Shown: positions 8,538 to 17,702, numbered from the stretch's first letter. The stretch: DNA of 64,000 nt from Acidimicrobiales bacterium (GCA_014239855.1 JAAZXY010000004.1:1-64000), one strand, 5' to 3'. Program-made: numbers and translations. Notes: generated from the sequence alone by a model not told the origin.

Positions 8538-10027
8538 TGAACACCCGAACCGGAAGCCGGGATCTCACCCCCCTGTTCGAGCCCCGCGGCGTGGTGGTGA
8601 CCGGCGTGTCCAGCCATCCGGGCAAGTTCGGCTTCGTCACCCTCCACAACCTGCTGTCGTGTGGCTATCAGGGCGAGGTGTTCGCCGTTGGCCGACCCGA
8701 CCCCGATGGGGAGACCCCCACCATCCTCGACCGGCCGGTGCTGGGGTCCATCGACGCTCTACCCGAAGGGGCCGCGGAGCTGCTGGTGGTGTGCACCCCG
8801 GTGTCGCTCAACGAGCAGATCATCCGGACGGCTGCCCAGCGTGGCGTACGGGCCGTGTTCGTGGCCGCCGGCGGCTACTCCGAAGCCGGCGAAGAGGGCG
8901 CGGCGGCCGAGGCCCGACTGGTGGCCCTGGCCGACGAACTGGACCTCGTCCTGGCCGGGCCCAACGGACAGGGCATCACCTCTCCCCCGGTGGGCCTGTG
9001 CGCCCAGATCGTGGCGCCCTTCCCTCCCCGGGGTCGGATCGGCGTGGCCTCCCAGTCGGGAAACTTCGTTTCGGCATTCCAGAACGCGGCGGCTCAGACG
9101 GGCATCGGGATCAGCCGCTCGGTGTCGGCGGGCAACGCGGCGGCCACCGGGATCGCCGACTACCTCGAATGGTTCGCCGACGACCCCGAGACCGACGTGG
9201 GCCTCTGCTACGTGGAGGGCCTGACCGACGGGCGCGACTTCTTCGAGCGGGTCCGGGCCGTCACGCCCCGTATGCCCGTGGTGGTCGTCAAGGGCGGTGC
9301 GACCAGCGGCGGCCAACGGGCCGCGGCGTCCCACACCGGATCACTGGCGTCCGATGACCGGGTGTTCGACGGCATGGCCCGTCAGGCCGGCATGGTGCGG
9401 GCGGCCACCATCGAATCGGCGTTCGAGGCGGCGGCCACCCTGGCCACCCAGCCCCTTCCGGGCGGCGGCGGCGTGGTGGTGTTGACCACGGCCGGCGGAT
9501 GGGGCGTGGTGACCGCCGACGCGGTGACCGCCCACCGGGACCTGACGCTCACCACCCTTCCCGACGATCTACTGACCGCGGTGGACGCCATGCTCCCTCC
9601 CCGGTGGAGCCGCAACAACCCGGTGGACCTGGCCGGCGGCGAGACCCGGGACACCATCCCGGAACTGCTCGACCTGGTGGCCGGGCACCCGTCGGTTGAC
9701 TCGGTGGTCCAGTTGGGCCTGGGCATCCAGGGCAACACCGCGGCGTTGACCCGCAGTGGCCCGTTCCACCCCGACCACGGCCTGGAACGCATCGTGGACT
9801 TCCACGAGCGCCAGGAACGTCGGTACGCCGAAGCGGCGGCCGAGGCATCCACAACCCACGGCAAGCCGGTACTGGTGGCCTCCGAACTGGCCGTGGCCCA
9901 GCCCGACAACCCGATGGTCGCCGCGGTTCGCGGCACCAGCCGTCTCTGCTACCCGTCGGCCGACCGGGCGGTGGCCGCTCTCGGCCACATGGTCCGGTAC
10001 GCCACCTGGCTCCGGGCCCGCGCCTGA
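8537..10027 (+). CDS. CoA-binding/ligase subunit (alpha-like) of an ADP-forming acyl-CoA synthetase
   Basis: This 496-residue protein carries an N-terminal CoA-binding Rossmann domain (LFEPRGVVVTGVSSHPGKFG) followed by succinyl-CoA-ligase-like domains. The phosphohistidine region is visible as AAASHTGSLASDD, with H at the usual active-site position, and GVASQSGNFVS is also typical. The start overlaps the previous stop (TGATG). Together with the ATP-grasp gene it forms a split two-subunit enzyme; many bacteria carry a single fused chain. The acyl substrate is unknown. Confidence 0.87.
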   Translation: MNTRTGSRDLTPLFEPRGVVVTGVSSHPGKFGFVTLHNLLSCGYQGEVFAVGRPDPDGETPTILDRPVLGSIDALPEGAAELLVVCTPVSLNEQIIRTAAQRGVRAVFVAAGGYSEAGEEGAAAEARLVALADELDLVLAGPNGQGITSPPVGLCAQIVAPFPPRGRIGVASQSGNFVSAFQNAAAQTGIGISRSVSAGNAAATGIADYLEWFADDPETDVGLCYVEGLTDGRDFFERVRAVTPRMPVVVVKGGATSGGQRAAASHTGSLASDDRVFDGMARQAGMVRAATIESAFEAAATLATQPLPGGGGVVVLTTAGGWGVVTADAVTAHRDLTLTTLPDDLLTAVDAMLPPRWSRNNPVDLAGGETRDTIPELLDLVAGHPSVDSVVQLGLGIQGNTAALTRSGPFHPDHGLERIVDFHERQERRYAEAAAEASTTHGKPVLVASELAVAQPDNPMVAAVRGTSRLCYPSADRAVAALGHMVRYATWLRARA

Positions 10028-10090
10028 CCCAGCAGCCGGCGACCCGCTCCTGACCCACCAGCCAGCGACCAGCAGCCGTCGACCAGCAGT
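10028..10090. repeat. Degenerate short tandem repeat between convergent genes
   Basis: The whole intergenic stretch is built from variants of CAGCAGCCGTCGACC (also CAGCAGCCGGCGACC and CAGCAGTCG). It lies between the stop of the ligase subunit gene and the stop of the convergent YcaQ-like gene. No clear terminator stem was found. Confidence 0.6.
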
Positions 10091-10093
10091 CGC

Positions 10094-11311
10094 TCAGCGG
10101 CGAGCCGAGCGGAGGGCGGCAGCGAGGTTGCCGCGGCGGCCCACGTCGACGCCGTCCAGATCCAGGAACAGGGCCAGCCGGTCCAACTCGGCCGACAGTT
10201 CGCCGGCCACCTGCTCACGATCCACCCCGTCCTCGGCGAACACGCCCCGGGCGAGGAGCCGCCCCGCCCCACCATTTGCCTTACGGTCGGCCTTGACGTC
10301 GACCCGGCCCACCAGCCGGTCCCCCAGCAGGAACGGCAGGACGTAGTAGCCGTACTGCCGGTCAGGCTCGGGCACGTAGATCTCGATGCGGTAGTGGAAG
10401 TCGAACAGCCGCTCGGCCCGGGGACGGAACCACACCACCGGATCGAACGGCGAGAGCAGGGCCCGGGCCTTCACCGCCCGGGGACGCACCGCCTCGGGAT
10501 GCAGGAAGGCGGGATCCCGCCAGCCCTCCACGGTGGCCGGCACCAACCGCCCCGCATCGACCAACTCGGCGACCAGCGGCCGGGCGTCACGGGGGCTGAT
10601 CCGGAAGTAGTCGGCCAGGTCGACCGCCGTGCCGATGCCGTGGCACCTCGCGGCGATATCCAACAGGTCACGCTGGGCGTCGGCCTCGGTCGGTGTGGGT
10701 CGGGCCAGGACCTCGGCGGGCACCACCCGGTCGAACGTCTCGTAGGTGCGTTCGAAGTTGCCGATGCGGCGGCTCCCCACCTCGCCGATCCGGAAGAGCC
10801 AGTCCACGGCCCGCTTCCCGTCGGACCGTCCGTCCCACCACGAGCCGTCACGGGGCCGTGGGTCGCTCAACTTCCCGGCGGTCAGCGGCCCGTGGTCGCG
10901 GACCTCGGCCAGCACGGCATCCACGTACTCGGCCCGGTTCTCGGCCAGCGCGGCCAGACCGGCCCACGTCCGGCCGGCCCGGGCCCGGGCCTTCAACCAA
11001 CGGAACAGCGGTTCGAGGTCCACGGGAGCGATGGACGCCTCGTGGGACCACGTCTCGAACATCTCGCCGGACCGCCACAACCATGCATCGAGATGGTCCC
11101 GGTCGTAGACACCGAGACGGCTGTAGACGGGCAGGTAGTGCGACCGGCAGACGGCCTGCACCGAGTCCAACTGGAGGAGGCCGAGGCGACCCACCACCCG
11201 GCGGAAATGGCGGGCGTCGACCCGACCGGCCGGTGCCCTGTCGGTGAACCCCTGAGCGGCCAGCGCGATGCGCCGGGCCGCCGAAGCGTCGATGGCAACC
11301 GGAGTGGGAAT
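10094..11311 (-). CDS. ycaQ: Winged-helix DNA-binding protein of the YcaQ (interstrand crosslink glycosylase) family
   Basis: This protein of about 405 residues belongs to the YcaQ/HTH_42 family of DNA glycosylases. The conserved block RLGLLQLDSVQAVCRSHYLP contains the QxD-type active-site element of the family. Upstream of the first ordinary start codon (GTG at 11197) the frame continues with ARRIALAAQGF and GRVDARHFRR, which match the conserved N-terminus, so the true start lies upstream. No ATG, GTG or TTG exists in that frame. The best candidate is ATT at 11311, overlapping the crotonase stop (TGATT) with AGGG six bases before; CTG at 11314 is an alternative. Confidence 0.8.
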   Translation of the reverse strand: MPTPVAIDASAARRIALAAQGFTDRAPAGRVDARHFRRVVGRLGLLQLDSVQAVCRSHYLPVYSRLGVYDRDHLDAWLWRSGEMFETWSHEASIAPVDLEPLFRWLKARARAGRTWAGLAALAENRAEYVDAVLAEVRDHGPLTAGKLSDPRPRDGSWWDGRSDGKRAVDWLFRIGEVGSRRIGNFERTYETFDRVVPAEVLARPTPTEADAQRDLLDIAARCHGIGTAVDLADYFRISPRDARPLVAELVDAGRLVPATVEGWRDPAFLHPEAVRPRAVKARALLSPFDPVVWFRPRAERLFDFHYRIEIYVPEPDRQYGYYVLPFLLGDRLVGRVDVKADRKANGGAGRLLARGVFAEDGVDREQVAGELSAELDRLALFLDLDGVDVGRRGNLAAALRSARR

Positions 11312-12162
11312 CAGACGCCCTGACCGACCCCGCCCTGGAAGGGCAGCAGGTCGTCGAAATCGGCGTCGCGACCCTCGGCCCGGGCGGTCATCGCCTCGCC
11401 CATGTCCGACGGCTGGAACATCCCGGCCTGCCAGGTGGCGATGTGGTTCAGCGAGTCGGCCGTGGAGTGGTCACGGGTGTAGGTGATCATCTCCTTGGAG
11501 CCGTAGATGGACAGCGGTGGCTTGGAGGCAATGGTGCGGGCCACCTCCTGGACGCCGGCCAGCAGGGCCTCGTGATCGGCGAACACCTCGTTGACCAGGC
11601 CCACCGCCTTTGCCTCGGCGGCCGGCATCCGGCGCCCGGTGTAGGCCAGTTCCCGGCACACCCCTTCGGGGATGAGCTTGGGGAGGCGCTGCAGGGTGCC
11701 CACGTCGGCCGTCATGCCGATGTTGATCTCCTGGACGCAGAAGAAGGCGTCCTCGGTGGCGTAACGCATGTCGCACGCCGTGACCATGTCCACCGCTCCA
11801 CCGATGCACCCACCCTGGATGGCGGCCAGCACGGGCATCCGGGCCTTCTCGAGGGCCGAGAAGCTCTCCTGGAGGTGCAGGACGTTGGATCGCATGTTGG
11901 CCCGGACCTGCCCCTGGGAGGCACCCGGGTTCGGCCGGTCACCGCCGAACACCGCCAGGTCCATGCCGGCACAGAAGTGGCGACCGGTGGAGGCCAGCAC
12001 CACCACCCGGGCCTCACCGGTGGCGTCCAGCTCACGGACCAGCGCCGGGAGCTCCTCCCAGAACTCCGGGACCATGGTGTTCAACTGGTCGCCGCGGCTG
12101 AGGGTCACGGTGGCCACGCCGCCGTCCAACTTCGTCTCGAAACAGGTGTATCCGTCGCTCAT
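11311..12162 (-). CDS. Crotonase; delta(3,5)-delta(2,4)-dienoyl-CoA isomerase-like
   Basis: This 283-residue enoyl-CoA hydratase/isomerase family protein has oxyanion-hole segments GRHFCAGMDL and QGGCIGGAVD. The segment QEINIGMTADVGTLQRLPKL closely resembles the ECH1 (dienoyl-CoA isomerase) active site, where an E and a D carry out proton transfer; both are present. That would place it in beta-oxidation of unsaturated acyl chains. It is preceded by a leaderless promoter motif and its TGA overlaps the proposed start of the YcaQ-like gene. Confidence 0.85.
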   Translation of the reverse strand: MSDGYTCFETKLDGGVATVTLSRGDQLNTMVPEFWEELPALVRELDATGEARVVVLASTGRHFCAGMDLAVFGGDRPNPGASQGQVRANMRSNVLHLQESFSALEKARMPVLAAIQGGCIGGAVDMVTACDMRYATEDAFFCVQEINIGMTADVGTLQRLPKLIPEGVCRELAYTGRRMPAAEAKAVGLVNEVFADHEALLAGVQEVARTIASKPPLSIYGSKEMITYTRDHSTADSLNHIATWQAGMFQPSDMGEAMTARAEGRDADFDDLLPFQGGVGQGV

Positions 12163-12169
12163 GGCCCCG

Positions 12170-12175
12170 ACGGTA
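12170..12175 (-). promoter_or_regulatory. Leaderless-type -10 element (TACCGT)
   Basis: On the minus strand TACCGT is 7 nt upstream of the crotonase ATG at 12162, matching the recurrent leaderless promoter pattern. Confidence 0.45.
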
Positions 12176-12219
12176 GACCCTCCACGGATCCCCGGACCAT
12201 CCGGCCGGGAACAGCGGCT

Positions 12220-12250
12220 TCAGCCCAGGATCGCCCTCAGCCCAGGATCG
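12220..12250. repeat. 17-bp tandem duplication over a stop codon
   Basis: The unit TCAGCCCAGGATCGCCC occurs at 12220-12236 and again (14 of 17 bases) from 12237. The second copy contains the stop codon and the last codons of the kinase gene on the minus strand, so the 3' end of that gene has been duplicated downstream. Confidence 0.75.
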
Positions 12251-13268
12251 AACGGGCCACCGCGGACAGCACGCGGCCCGGGCGGGCCCCCAGGTGGCTG
12301 ATGACCTCGGCCGCCGCGATGCTCCCCAGACGGGCGGCATGGGGCAGGTCCGCTCCGCTGCTGAGGCCGAACAGGACCCCCGCCGCGTAGAGGTCGCCGG
12401 CTCCCGTGGTGTCGACCACCGCTTCGAGTTCATCGGCCTCGATGCGGATGCGGTCACTTCCCGCCACCACCATCGAACCCTCCTTCCCGAGGGTCACGAA
12501 GGCCAGATCGACCTCGGCGGCCACCGCATCGGCGGCCCGCTCCACGTCGTCGACCTGGAACAGCGAGCAGAGCTCGGCCGCGTTACCGAACACCACGTCC
12601 ACCCGGTCGGTCAACAGGTCCAGCCACTCGTCGCGGTGGCGATCCACGCAGAACCCGTCGGACAGGGTCAACGACACCGTGCGTCCGGCGGCGTTGGCCA
12701 GGTCCATGGCGTGGCGAATGGCCCCCTTGGCCTCTTCGGTGTCCCACAGGTAGCCCTCGCAGTACAGGTGCGATGCCGATGCCACCAGGTCGGGGTCGAT
12801 CTGACGGGTCGACAGGTGGGACGAGGTGCCGAGGTGGGTGTTCAGGGTCCGTTGGGCATCGGGGGTGACCTGGATGAGACAACGGGCCGTCGGTTCGCCA
12901 CCGGCCGCTCCGGGCACGTCGAAGTCGACCCCCACGTGACGCATGTCGCGTCGGAACACCTCGCCCAGGAAGTCGTCGGCCACCAGGCCGATGTAGGCGG
13001 CACGGCCTCCGAACGAGGCCACGCCCACCATCGTGTTGGCCGCCGAGCCACCGGACTCCTCCAGTCCCGGCGGCATGGCCGCGTAGAGTTCCATGGCCCG
13101 ATCGGCGTCGATGAGCGTCATGGCGCCCTTGGCCAGATCGTGCTGGTCGATGAAGTCGTCTCCCACCTCGGCCAGCACATCGACAATGGCGTTGCCGATG
13201 CCCACGACGTCCAGGGCGGTGGATTCCGGGGCGGTCTCGATCTCGTTGGTGGGCACGGGCGACATCAT
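12237..13268 (-). CDS. PfkB-family kinase, probably adenosine kinase-like
   Basis: This 343-residue ribokinase-fold enzyme has the N-terminal DVVGIGNAIVDVLAEV block, the GGSAANTM substrate-binding motif near residue 73-80, and the C-terminal PfkB signature DTTGAGD at 286-292 with D292 as catalytic base. The overall pattern fits the bacterial proteins annotated as adenosine kinase, which would complement the adenosine deaminase and nucleoside transporter 5 kb away. A sugar substrate cannot be excluded. Two in-frame ATGs (13268 and 13265) are adjacent, and no leaderless -10 was found. It is divergent from the aminopeptidase gene. Confidence 0.85.
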   Translation of the reverse strand: MMSPVPTNEIETAPESTALDVVGIGNAIVDVLAEVGDDFIDQHDLAKGAMTLIDADRAMELYAAMPPGLEESGGSAANTMVGVASFGGRAAYIGLVADDFLGEVFRRDMRHVGVDFDVPGAAGGEPTARCLIQVTPDAQRTLNTHLGTSSHLSTRQIDPDLVASASHLYCEGYLWDTEEAKGAIRHAMDLANAAGRTVSLTLSDGFCVDRHRDEWLDLLTDRVDVVFGNAAELCSLFQVDDVERAADAVAAEVDLAFVTLGKEGSMVVAGSDRIRIEADELEAVVDTTGAGDLYAAGVLFGLSSGADLPHAARLGSIAAAEVISHLGARPGRVLSAVARSILG

Positions 13269-13299
13269 GCCCGCTGGATCCCGCTCCCCCGGCGACCGG

Positions 13300-13305
13300 T
13301 ACCGT
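13300..13305 (+). promoter_or_regulatory. Leaderless-type -10 element (TACCGT)
   Basis: TACCGT sits 7 nt before the GTG at 13313 and helps choose that codon over the GTG at 13304, which would begin inside the promoter element. Confidence 0.45.
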
Positions 13306-13312
13306 GCGGCCG

Positions 13313-15952
13313 GTGAGCACCCCCCAGAACTCCGGCCACCAGAATTCCGGCAACCAGCACCCCGACACCGGACGGCCCGGTCCGGGGCGCCTCCCCCGCC
13401 ACGTCATCCCCCGGCACTACGCCCTCGAACTGTGCCCCGATCTGGAGGCCTGCACGTTCGCCGGGACGGTGGCCATTGACGTCGAGGTCCTGACGGCCTG
13501 CGACGAGGTGGTCCTGAACGCCGCCGAACTGGAGGTGACCTCGGCCGTGGCCGTTCTCGATGGCGTCCGCCACGACCTGGCGGCCACCCTCAATGAGGCA
13601 TCCGAAGAGTTGTCGCTTCGGGGGCCCGCCCTGTCCGGTGGCCCGGTCCGCATCGAACTGGCCTTCACCGGGGTGCTGAACGACCGCCTACGGGGCTTCT
13701 ACCGCAGCACGCTGGTGGTCGACGGCGAGGAGCGGACCATCGCCACCACCCAGTTCCAGTCGACCGACGCGCGTCGGGCCTTCCCGTGCTTCGACGAGCC
13801 GGACCTCAAGGCCACCTTCGGGATCACCCTGGTCGTGCCCTCGGACATGCTGGCCGTGTCCAATGGTGCCGAGCAGTCCCGGACTCCTGTCTCGGGGCAC
13901 GATTCCGCCGCCACGGCCTCTCCCGAACCGACACCCCGCGGCTCCCTGGATCGGGTGGTGTTCGTCGACACCATTCCCCTGTCGACCTACCTGGTGGCCT
14001 TCGTGGTGGGGCCGTTGGAGGCCACCGAGCCGGTCGACGTGGACGGTGTTCCGGTCCGGGTCATCCACCCGCCGGGCAGAGGCGACCAGACGGCCTTCGC
14101 TCTGGAGGTGGCCGCCCATTCGCTGCGTTGGCTGGCCGACTGGTACGACATCTCCGTCCCGGGCGGCAAGGTCGACCTGGTGGCCCTGCCCGACTTCGCC
14201 TTCGGGGCCATGGAGAACCTGGGCTGCATCACCTTCCGGGAGGTGCTGCTGCTCGTCGATCCGGCCACCGCCGACCAGCGCGAGCTGGAGAGCGTGGCTG
14301 CCGTACTCAGCCATGAGCTGGCCCACCTGTGGTTCGGCGACCTGGTGACCATGCGTTGGTGGAACGGCATCTGGCTGAACGAGGCCTTCGCCACCTTCAT
14401 GGAGATGAAGGCCGTGGAGACGTTCCGGCCCGACTGGCAGGTGTGGGCCGGGTTCACCGCCTCCCGGTCAGCGGCCATGGACGTCGACGCCCTGGCAGCC
14501 ACCCGACCCATCGAATACCCGGTGGTCACCCCGGCCGACGCCGAGTCGATGTTCGACCTCCTGACCTACGAGAAGGGGGCGGCGGTCGTCCGCATGCTTG
14601 AGCAGTTCCTCGGTGAGGACGTCTTCCGTGACGGGGTTCGGCGTTACCTGGCTGCCCATCTCCACGGAAACACCGACAACGAGGACCTGTGGGCGGCCCT
14701 CGAAGAGGCCTCGGGACAGCCGGTGGGCGACCTGATGGACGGTTGGATCTTCCAGGGCGGCCATCCGGTCATCGAGGCCGTCGTGGCCGCCGACGGTTCA
14801 ACCTGCACCCTCACCCAGCGGCCCTTCCGCTACCTGTCAGCCGAGGAGTCGCCAATAAAGGAGCAGGTACAGGAGCAGGTTCAGGAGCAGGCACCGGCAC
14901 CGGGCGACCCCTCGTGGCAGATCCCCATCCGGCTCCGGACCACCGGCGGTGAGCAGCGGACCCTGCTGGGCGCCGAACCGGCGGGTCTCGCCCTGGACGG
15001 CCCGCTCCTCACCCTGAACGCCGACGCCACCGGGTTCCATCGGAGCGCCGGTGTGGATGGTGTGGATCCGGCCGCCCTGACCTCCATCGAGCGTGCCTCG
15101 CTGGTCGACGACCGCTGGGCGGCCACCCTCGCCGACCTCCACCATCCCCACGACTTCGTCGACTTCGCCCACACGATCACCGATCGACCGGGCGGCGAGA
15201 CCGACCTGGACGTCTGGCGATCGATCCTGCGCGGGTTGTCGACCATCGATCTCGTGGCTCCGGAGCAGCACGCCGCCAACGCGACACGGGCCGCCGAGCT
15301 GCTGGCCGACGCGGTCCAACGCCTGGGATGGATTCCCGATCCGGGAGAGGACGACCGGACCCGACTGCTCCGGGGGCTGCTCCTGGGTTCAGCGGGCACG
15401 TTGGCCGACGACCCCGACGTGATCGGGCGGTCCCGGGACCTGTGGCACGAGCCGACAGTCGCCAGGGACCCGGCGGTGGGCGGTGCCGTGGTGACCACCG
15501 TGACCAGCCACGGCGACGCCACCACCCGTGCCGAGTGTCGACGCCGGGCCGATGAGGCCACCACCGCCCAGGACGAGCAACGCCACCTGCGGGCTCTGGC
15601 CCTCTTCCCGGGCCGGACCGAGGTGGACCTCCTGTTGGAGGAGATTCACAGCGGCCTGGTCCGCACCCAGGACGCCCCGTTCCTGCTCCGTTCGTTGCTG
15701 GCCCACCCCACCGAACGGGCCGCCGTCTGGCGCTCGGTCACCGACCGGTGGGACGACCTGTCCGACCGCCTTCCCTCCAACAGCATCTCCCGGATGCTCG
15801 AGGGCGTGCGGGCCCTCGTGGACGACGTGGACCCCGACGTCGACGAGTTCCTGGATGCCCACCCCGTGCCACAGGGTGCCCTCGTGGTGGCCCAGCACCG
15901 GGAACGGCGTCTGGTCAACCGGCGGCTACGGAACCGGCTGCTCGACGGCTGA
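13313..15952 (+). CDS. pepN: Aminopeptidase N (M1 family metallopeptidase)
   Basis: This zinc aminopeptidase of about 879 residues removes N-terminal amino acids from peptides. Counting from GTG 13313, the exopeptidase motif GAMEN is at 298-302, the zinc site HELAH at 334-338 and the third zinc ligand E at about 357 (WLNEAFATF). A C-terminal ERAP1-like helical region follows. Around residues 520-535 is a short repeat (EQVQEQVQEQ), a surface-loop insertion made by a 12-bp tandem duplication. The frame opens at GTG 13304, but GTG 13313 (MSTPQNS) fits the leaderless promoter better. Confidence 0.95.
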   Translation: MSTPQNSGHQNSGNQHPDTGRPGPGRLPRHVIPRHYALELCPDLEACTFAGTVAIDVEVLTACDEVVLNAAELEVTSAVAVLDGVRHDLAATLNEASEELSLRGPALSGGPVRIELAFTGVLNDRLRGFYRSTLVVDGEERTIATTQFQSTDARRAFPCFDEPDLKATFGITLVVPSDMLAVSNGAEQSRTPVSGHDSAATASPEPTPRGSLDRVVFVDTIPLSTYLVAFVVGPLEATEPVDVDGVPVRVIHPPGRGDQTAFALEVAAHSLRWLADWYDISVPGGKVDLVALPDFAFGAMENLGCITFREVLLLVDPATADQRELESVAAVLSHELAHLWFGDLVTMRWWNGIWLNEAFATFMEMKAVETFRPDWQVWAGFTASRSAAMDVDALAATRPIEYPVVTPADAESMFDLLTYEKGAAVVRMLEQFLGEDVFRDGVRRYLAAHLHGNTDNEDLWAALEEASGQPVGDLMDGWIFQGGHPVIEAVVAADGSTCTLTQRPFRYLSAEESPIKEQVQEQVQEQAPAPGDPSWQIPIRLRTTGGEQRTLLGAEPAGLALDGPLLTLNADATGFHRSAGVDGVDPAALTSIERASLVDDRWAATLADLHHPHDFVDFAHTITDRPGGETDLDVWRSILRGLSTIDLVAPEQHAANATRAAELLADAVQRLGWIPDPGEDDRTRLLRGLLLGSAGTLADDPDVIGRSRDLWHEPTVARDPAVGGAVVTTVTSHGDATTRAECRRRADEATTAQDEQRHLRALALFPGRTEVDLLLEEIHSGLVRTQDAPFLLRSLLAHPTERAAVWRSVTDRWDDLSDRLPSNSISRMLEGVRALVDDVDPDVDEFLDAHPVPQGALVVAQHRERRLVNRRLRNRLLDG
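14855..14900 (+). repeat. 12-bp tandem repeat inside the aminopeptidase gene
   Basis: About three copies of a unit like AGGAGCAGGTAC encode the EQVQ/EQVQ/EQA loop. It is in frame and probably lies between structural domains. Confidence 0.7.
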
Positions 15953-15969
15953 TCATCGCCTCGGACCTG

Positions 15970-16506
15970 TCAGCCGGAGCCGGGAGAGGCGTCCAGACGG
16001 AAACCGCCGTCGGCGTCGATGAGCGTGGCCACCAGGTCGATGTCCCGCGCATCGGGGTCGGTGGCCACACAGTCGAACGTCTGACCGGCGAAGGCCACCC
16101 TGACGGCCGGGGTGCATGCCACCCGGGCCTCCACTCCGATGTCGGCCTGCAGTCGCGCGGCGACCCGCCCGCTCAGGTCCACGGCAGCCACCACGTCGGC
16201 CGGCGATTCGACCCGGATCCGGCCGTCGATCGCCGGCCGGTGGACGATGACCGGAACCTCCACACCGGACACCACCGCGGTGCACGGCATCGGGCCCAAC
16301 CCGGTCGGTACGGGATCACCGCAATCGACGTCAGCCACCAGGTCGGGATGTCCGGGGAGCAGCACTCCCGGGACCTGACGTTCGACGGCCCCGATGTCCA
16401 GGGGCGTGGGCCCGTCGGCGCCGCAGCCGGCCGTCACGACGGCCATCAGCCCCAGAGCAGCCGCGGTCAGTCCCAGTCGGCGGCGAAGGCCAGAGCCTCG
16501 TCCCAT
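15970..16506 (-). CDS. Lipoprotein with two DUF4333-like repeats
   Basis: This 178-residue predicted secreted lipoprotein has a basic N-terminus and hydrophobic stretch ending in a lipobox-like VVTAGC near residue 28. The mature part has two similar halves, each with a conserved cysteine pair and a pattern of v-xx-L/V-P/Q ... V-x-C ... C, as in DUF4333 domains of actinobacterial envelope proteins. Function of the domain is unknown. The ATG at 16506 overlaps the end of the upstream reductase gene by 40 bases; the next ATG would cut off the signal peptide. It converges on the aminopeptidase gene. Confidence 0.65.
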   Translation of the reverse strand: MGRGSGLRRRLGLTAAALGLMAVVTAGCGADGPTPLDIGAVERQVPGVLLPGHPDLVADVDCGDPVPTGLGPMPCTAVVSGVEVPVIVHRPAIDGRIRVESPADVVAAVDLSGRVAARLQADIGVEARVACTPAVRVAFAGQTFDCVATDPDARDIDLVATLIDADGGFRLDASPGSG

Positions 16507-17699
16507 GAGGCGTCCTGTTCGAGCAGACCCTTGGACTGCATCACGTGTCGGGGCCGGTTCATGCCCAACGCCCCGAGGAAGCGCCCACCGAGTCCGTAGT
16601 ACGTCACGAAGCGGTGTTCGTCGACCGATCCGGTCACCACCCGGACCTCGGCGTCGGGGTGGGTACGGCCGGCCAGTTGCACCTTGCGGTCGTACTGGTC
16701 GCTCCAGAACCACGGCACGGGGGTGAACGGCTGGGCCTCCTCATCGGACTGCAGCAGTCGGCGGGCCGCATGGACCCCCTGCTGTACGGCGTTGTCCCAG
16801 TGTTCCACCCGCATCGACTCGCCGTAGCGCGCGTTGGTCCATCGGGCCACGTCTCCGGCCGCCACCACACCGGGAGCGGCCAGACAGGTCTCGTCGCACA
16901 CCACCCCGTCGGCCACCTCGAGGCCTGAACCCTCCAGCCAGTCCACGTTGGGGATCACGCCGATGCCGGCCACCAGCAGGTCGCACGCCACCTCCGAGCC
17001 GTCGGCCAGGCGGACGCCCACCACCCGGGTGCCCACTCCCCCGTCGGGCCCGGTCAGCACCTCGTCGACTCCGACCCCGGTACGCAGGTCCACACCGTGG
17101 CTGCGGTGCACATCGGCCAGCACGGCTCCCATCTCGACACCCAGGACACGCCCGAACGGCGCCTCGAGGGCCTCCACCATGGTCACGGCCAGCCCACGGC
17201 CCACCGCGGTCGACGCCACCTCGGCGCCGATGAAGCCGGCACCCACCACGACCATCCGTCGGGCCCCGGCGTCCATGGCGGTCCGCACGGCGTCGGCGTC
17301 GTCCACGGTGCGAAGGGTGTGCACCCCGGCCACCCCGTCGGTTCCCGGCAGGGTTCGACAGCGGGCGCCGGTGGCGATGATCAGGCCGTCGAACGGTTCG
17401 GCCACCCGGTCCACCTCGAGGGTCCGAGCGGCCACGTCGAGGCCGGTGGCCCGCTGACCCAGACGCAGGTCGAGGTCCAGGGCGGCCAGCTTCTCGGCGT
17501 TACCGAGGTCGACCCGGTCGCGCTCGACGTCGCCGGCCAGATACTTCTTGGACAGGGGTGGCCGGTCGTAGGGCTCGTGCGCCTCGTCACCGATCAGGCT
17601 GATGGCCCCCTCGAATCCGTCACGCCGCAGGGTCTCGGCCGCCCAGTAGCCGGCCAGGGACGCGCCGACGATGGTGATCCGTTCCCGCCCCTGAGGCAC
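16467..17699 (-). CDS. NAD(P)/FAD-dependent ferredoxin reductase (putidaredoxin/rhodocoxin reductase type)
   Basis: This 410-residue flavoprotein has an N-terminal FAD-binding dinucleotide motif (VGASLAGYWAAETLR), a second NAD-binding motif (VVVGAGFIGAEVAS) near residue 150 and a GDVARW block near 290. It would pass electrons from NAD(P)H to the small ferredoxin encoded immediately upstream (3-base gap, GTG start at 17699). Together they form a classic electron-supply pair for a cytochrome P450 or Rieske oxygenase, but no terminal oxygenase of either kind is in the window. Confidence 0.9.
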   Translation of the reverse strand: MPQGRERITIVGASLAGYWAAETLRRDGFEGAISLIGDEAHEPYDRPPLSKKYLAGDVERDRVDLGNAEKLAALDLDLRLGQRATGLDVAARTLEVDRVAEPFDGLIIATGARCRTLPGTDGVAGVHTLRTVDDADAVRTAMDAGARRMVVVGAGFIGAEVASTAVGRGLAVTMVEALEAPFGRVLGVEMGAVLADVHRSHGVDLRTGVGVDEVLTGPDGGVGTRVVGVRLADGSEVACDLLVAGIGVIPNVDWLEGSGLEVADGVVCDETCLAAPGVVAAGDVARWTNARYGESMRVEHWDNAVQQGVHAARRLLQSDEEAQPFTPVPWFWSDQYDRKVQLAGRTHPDAEVRVVTGSVDEHRFVTYYGLGGRFLGALGMNRPRHVMQSKGLLEQDASWDEALAFAADWD

Positions 17700-17702
17700 C
17701 GG

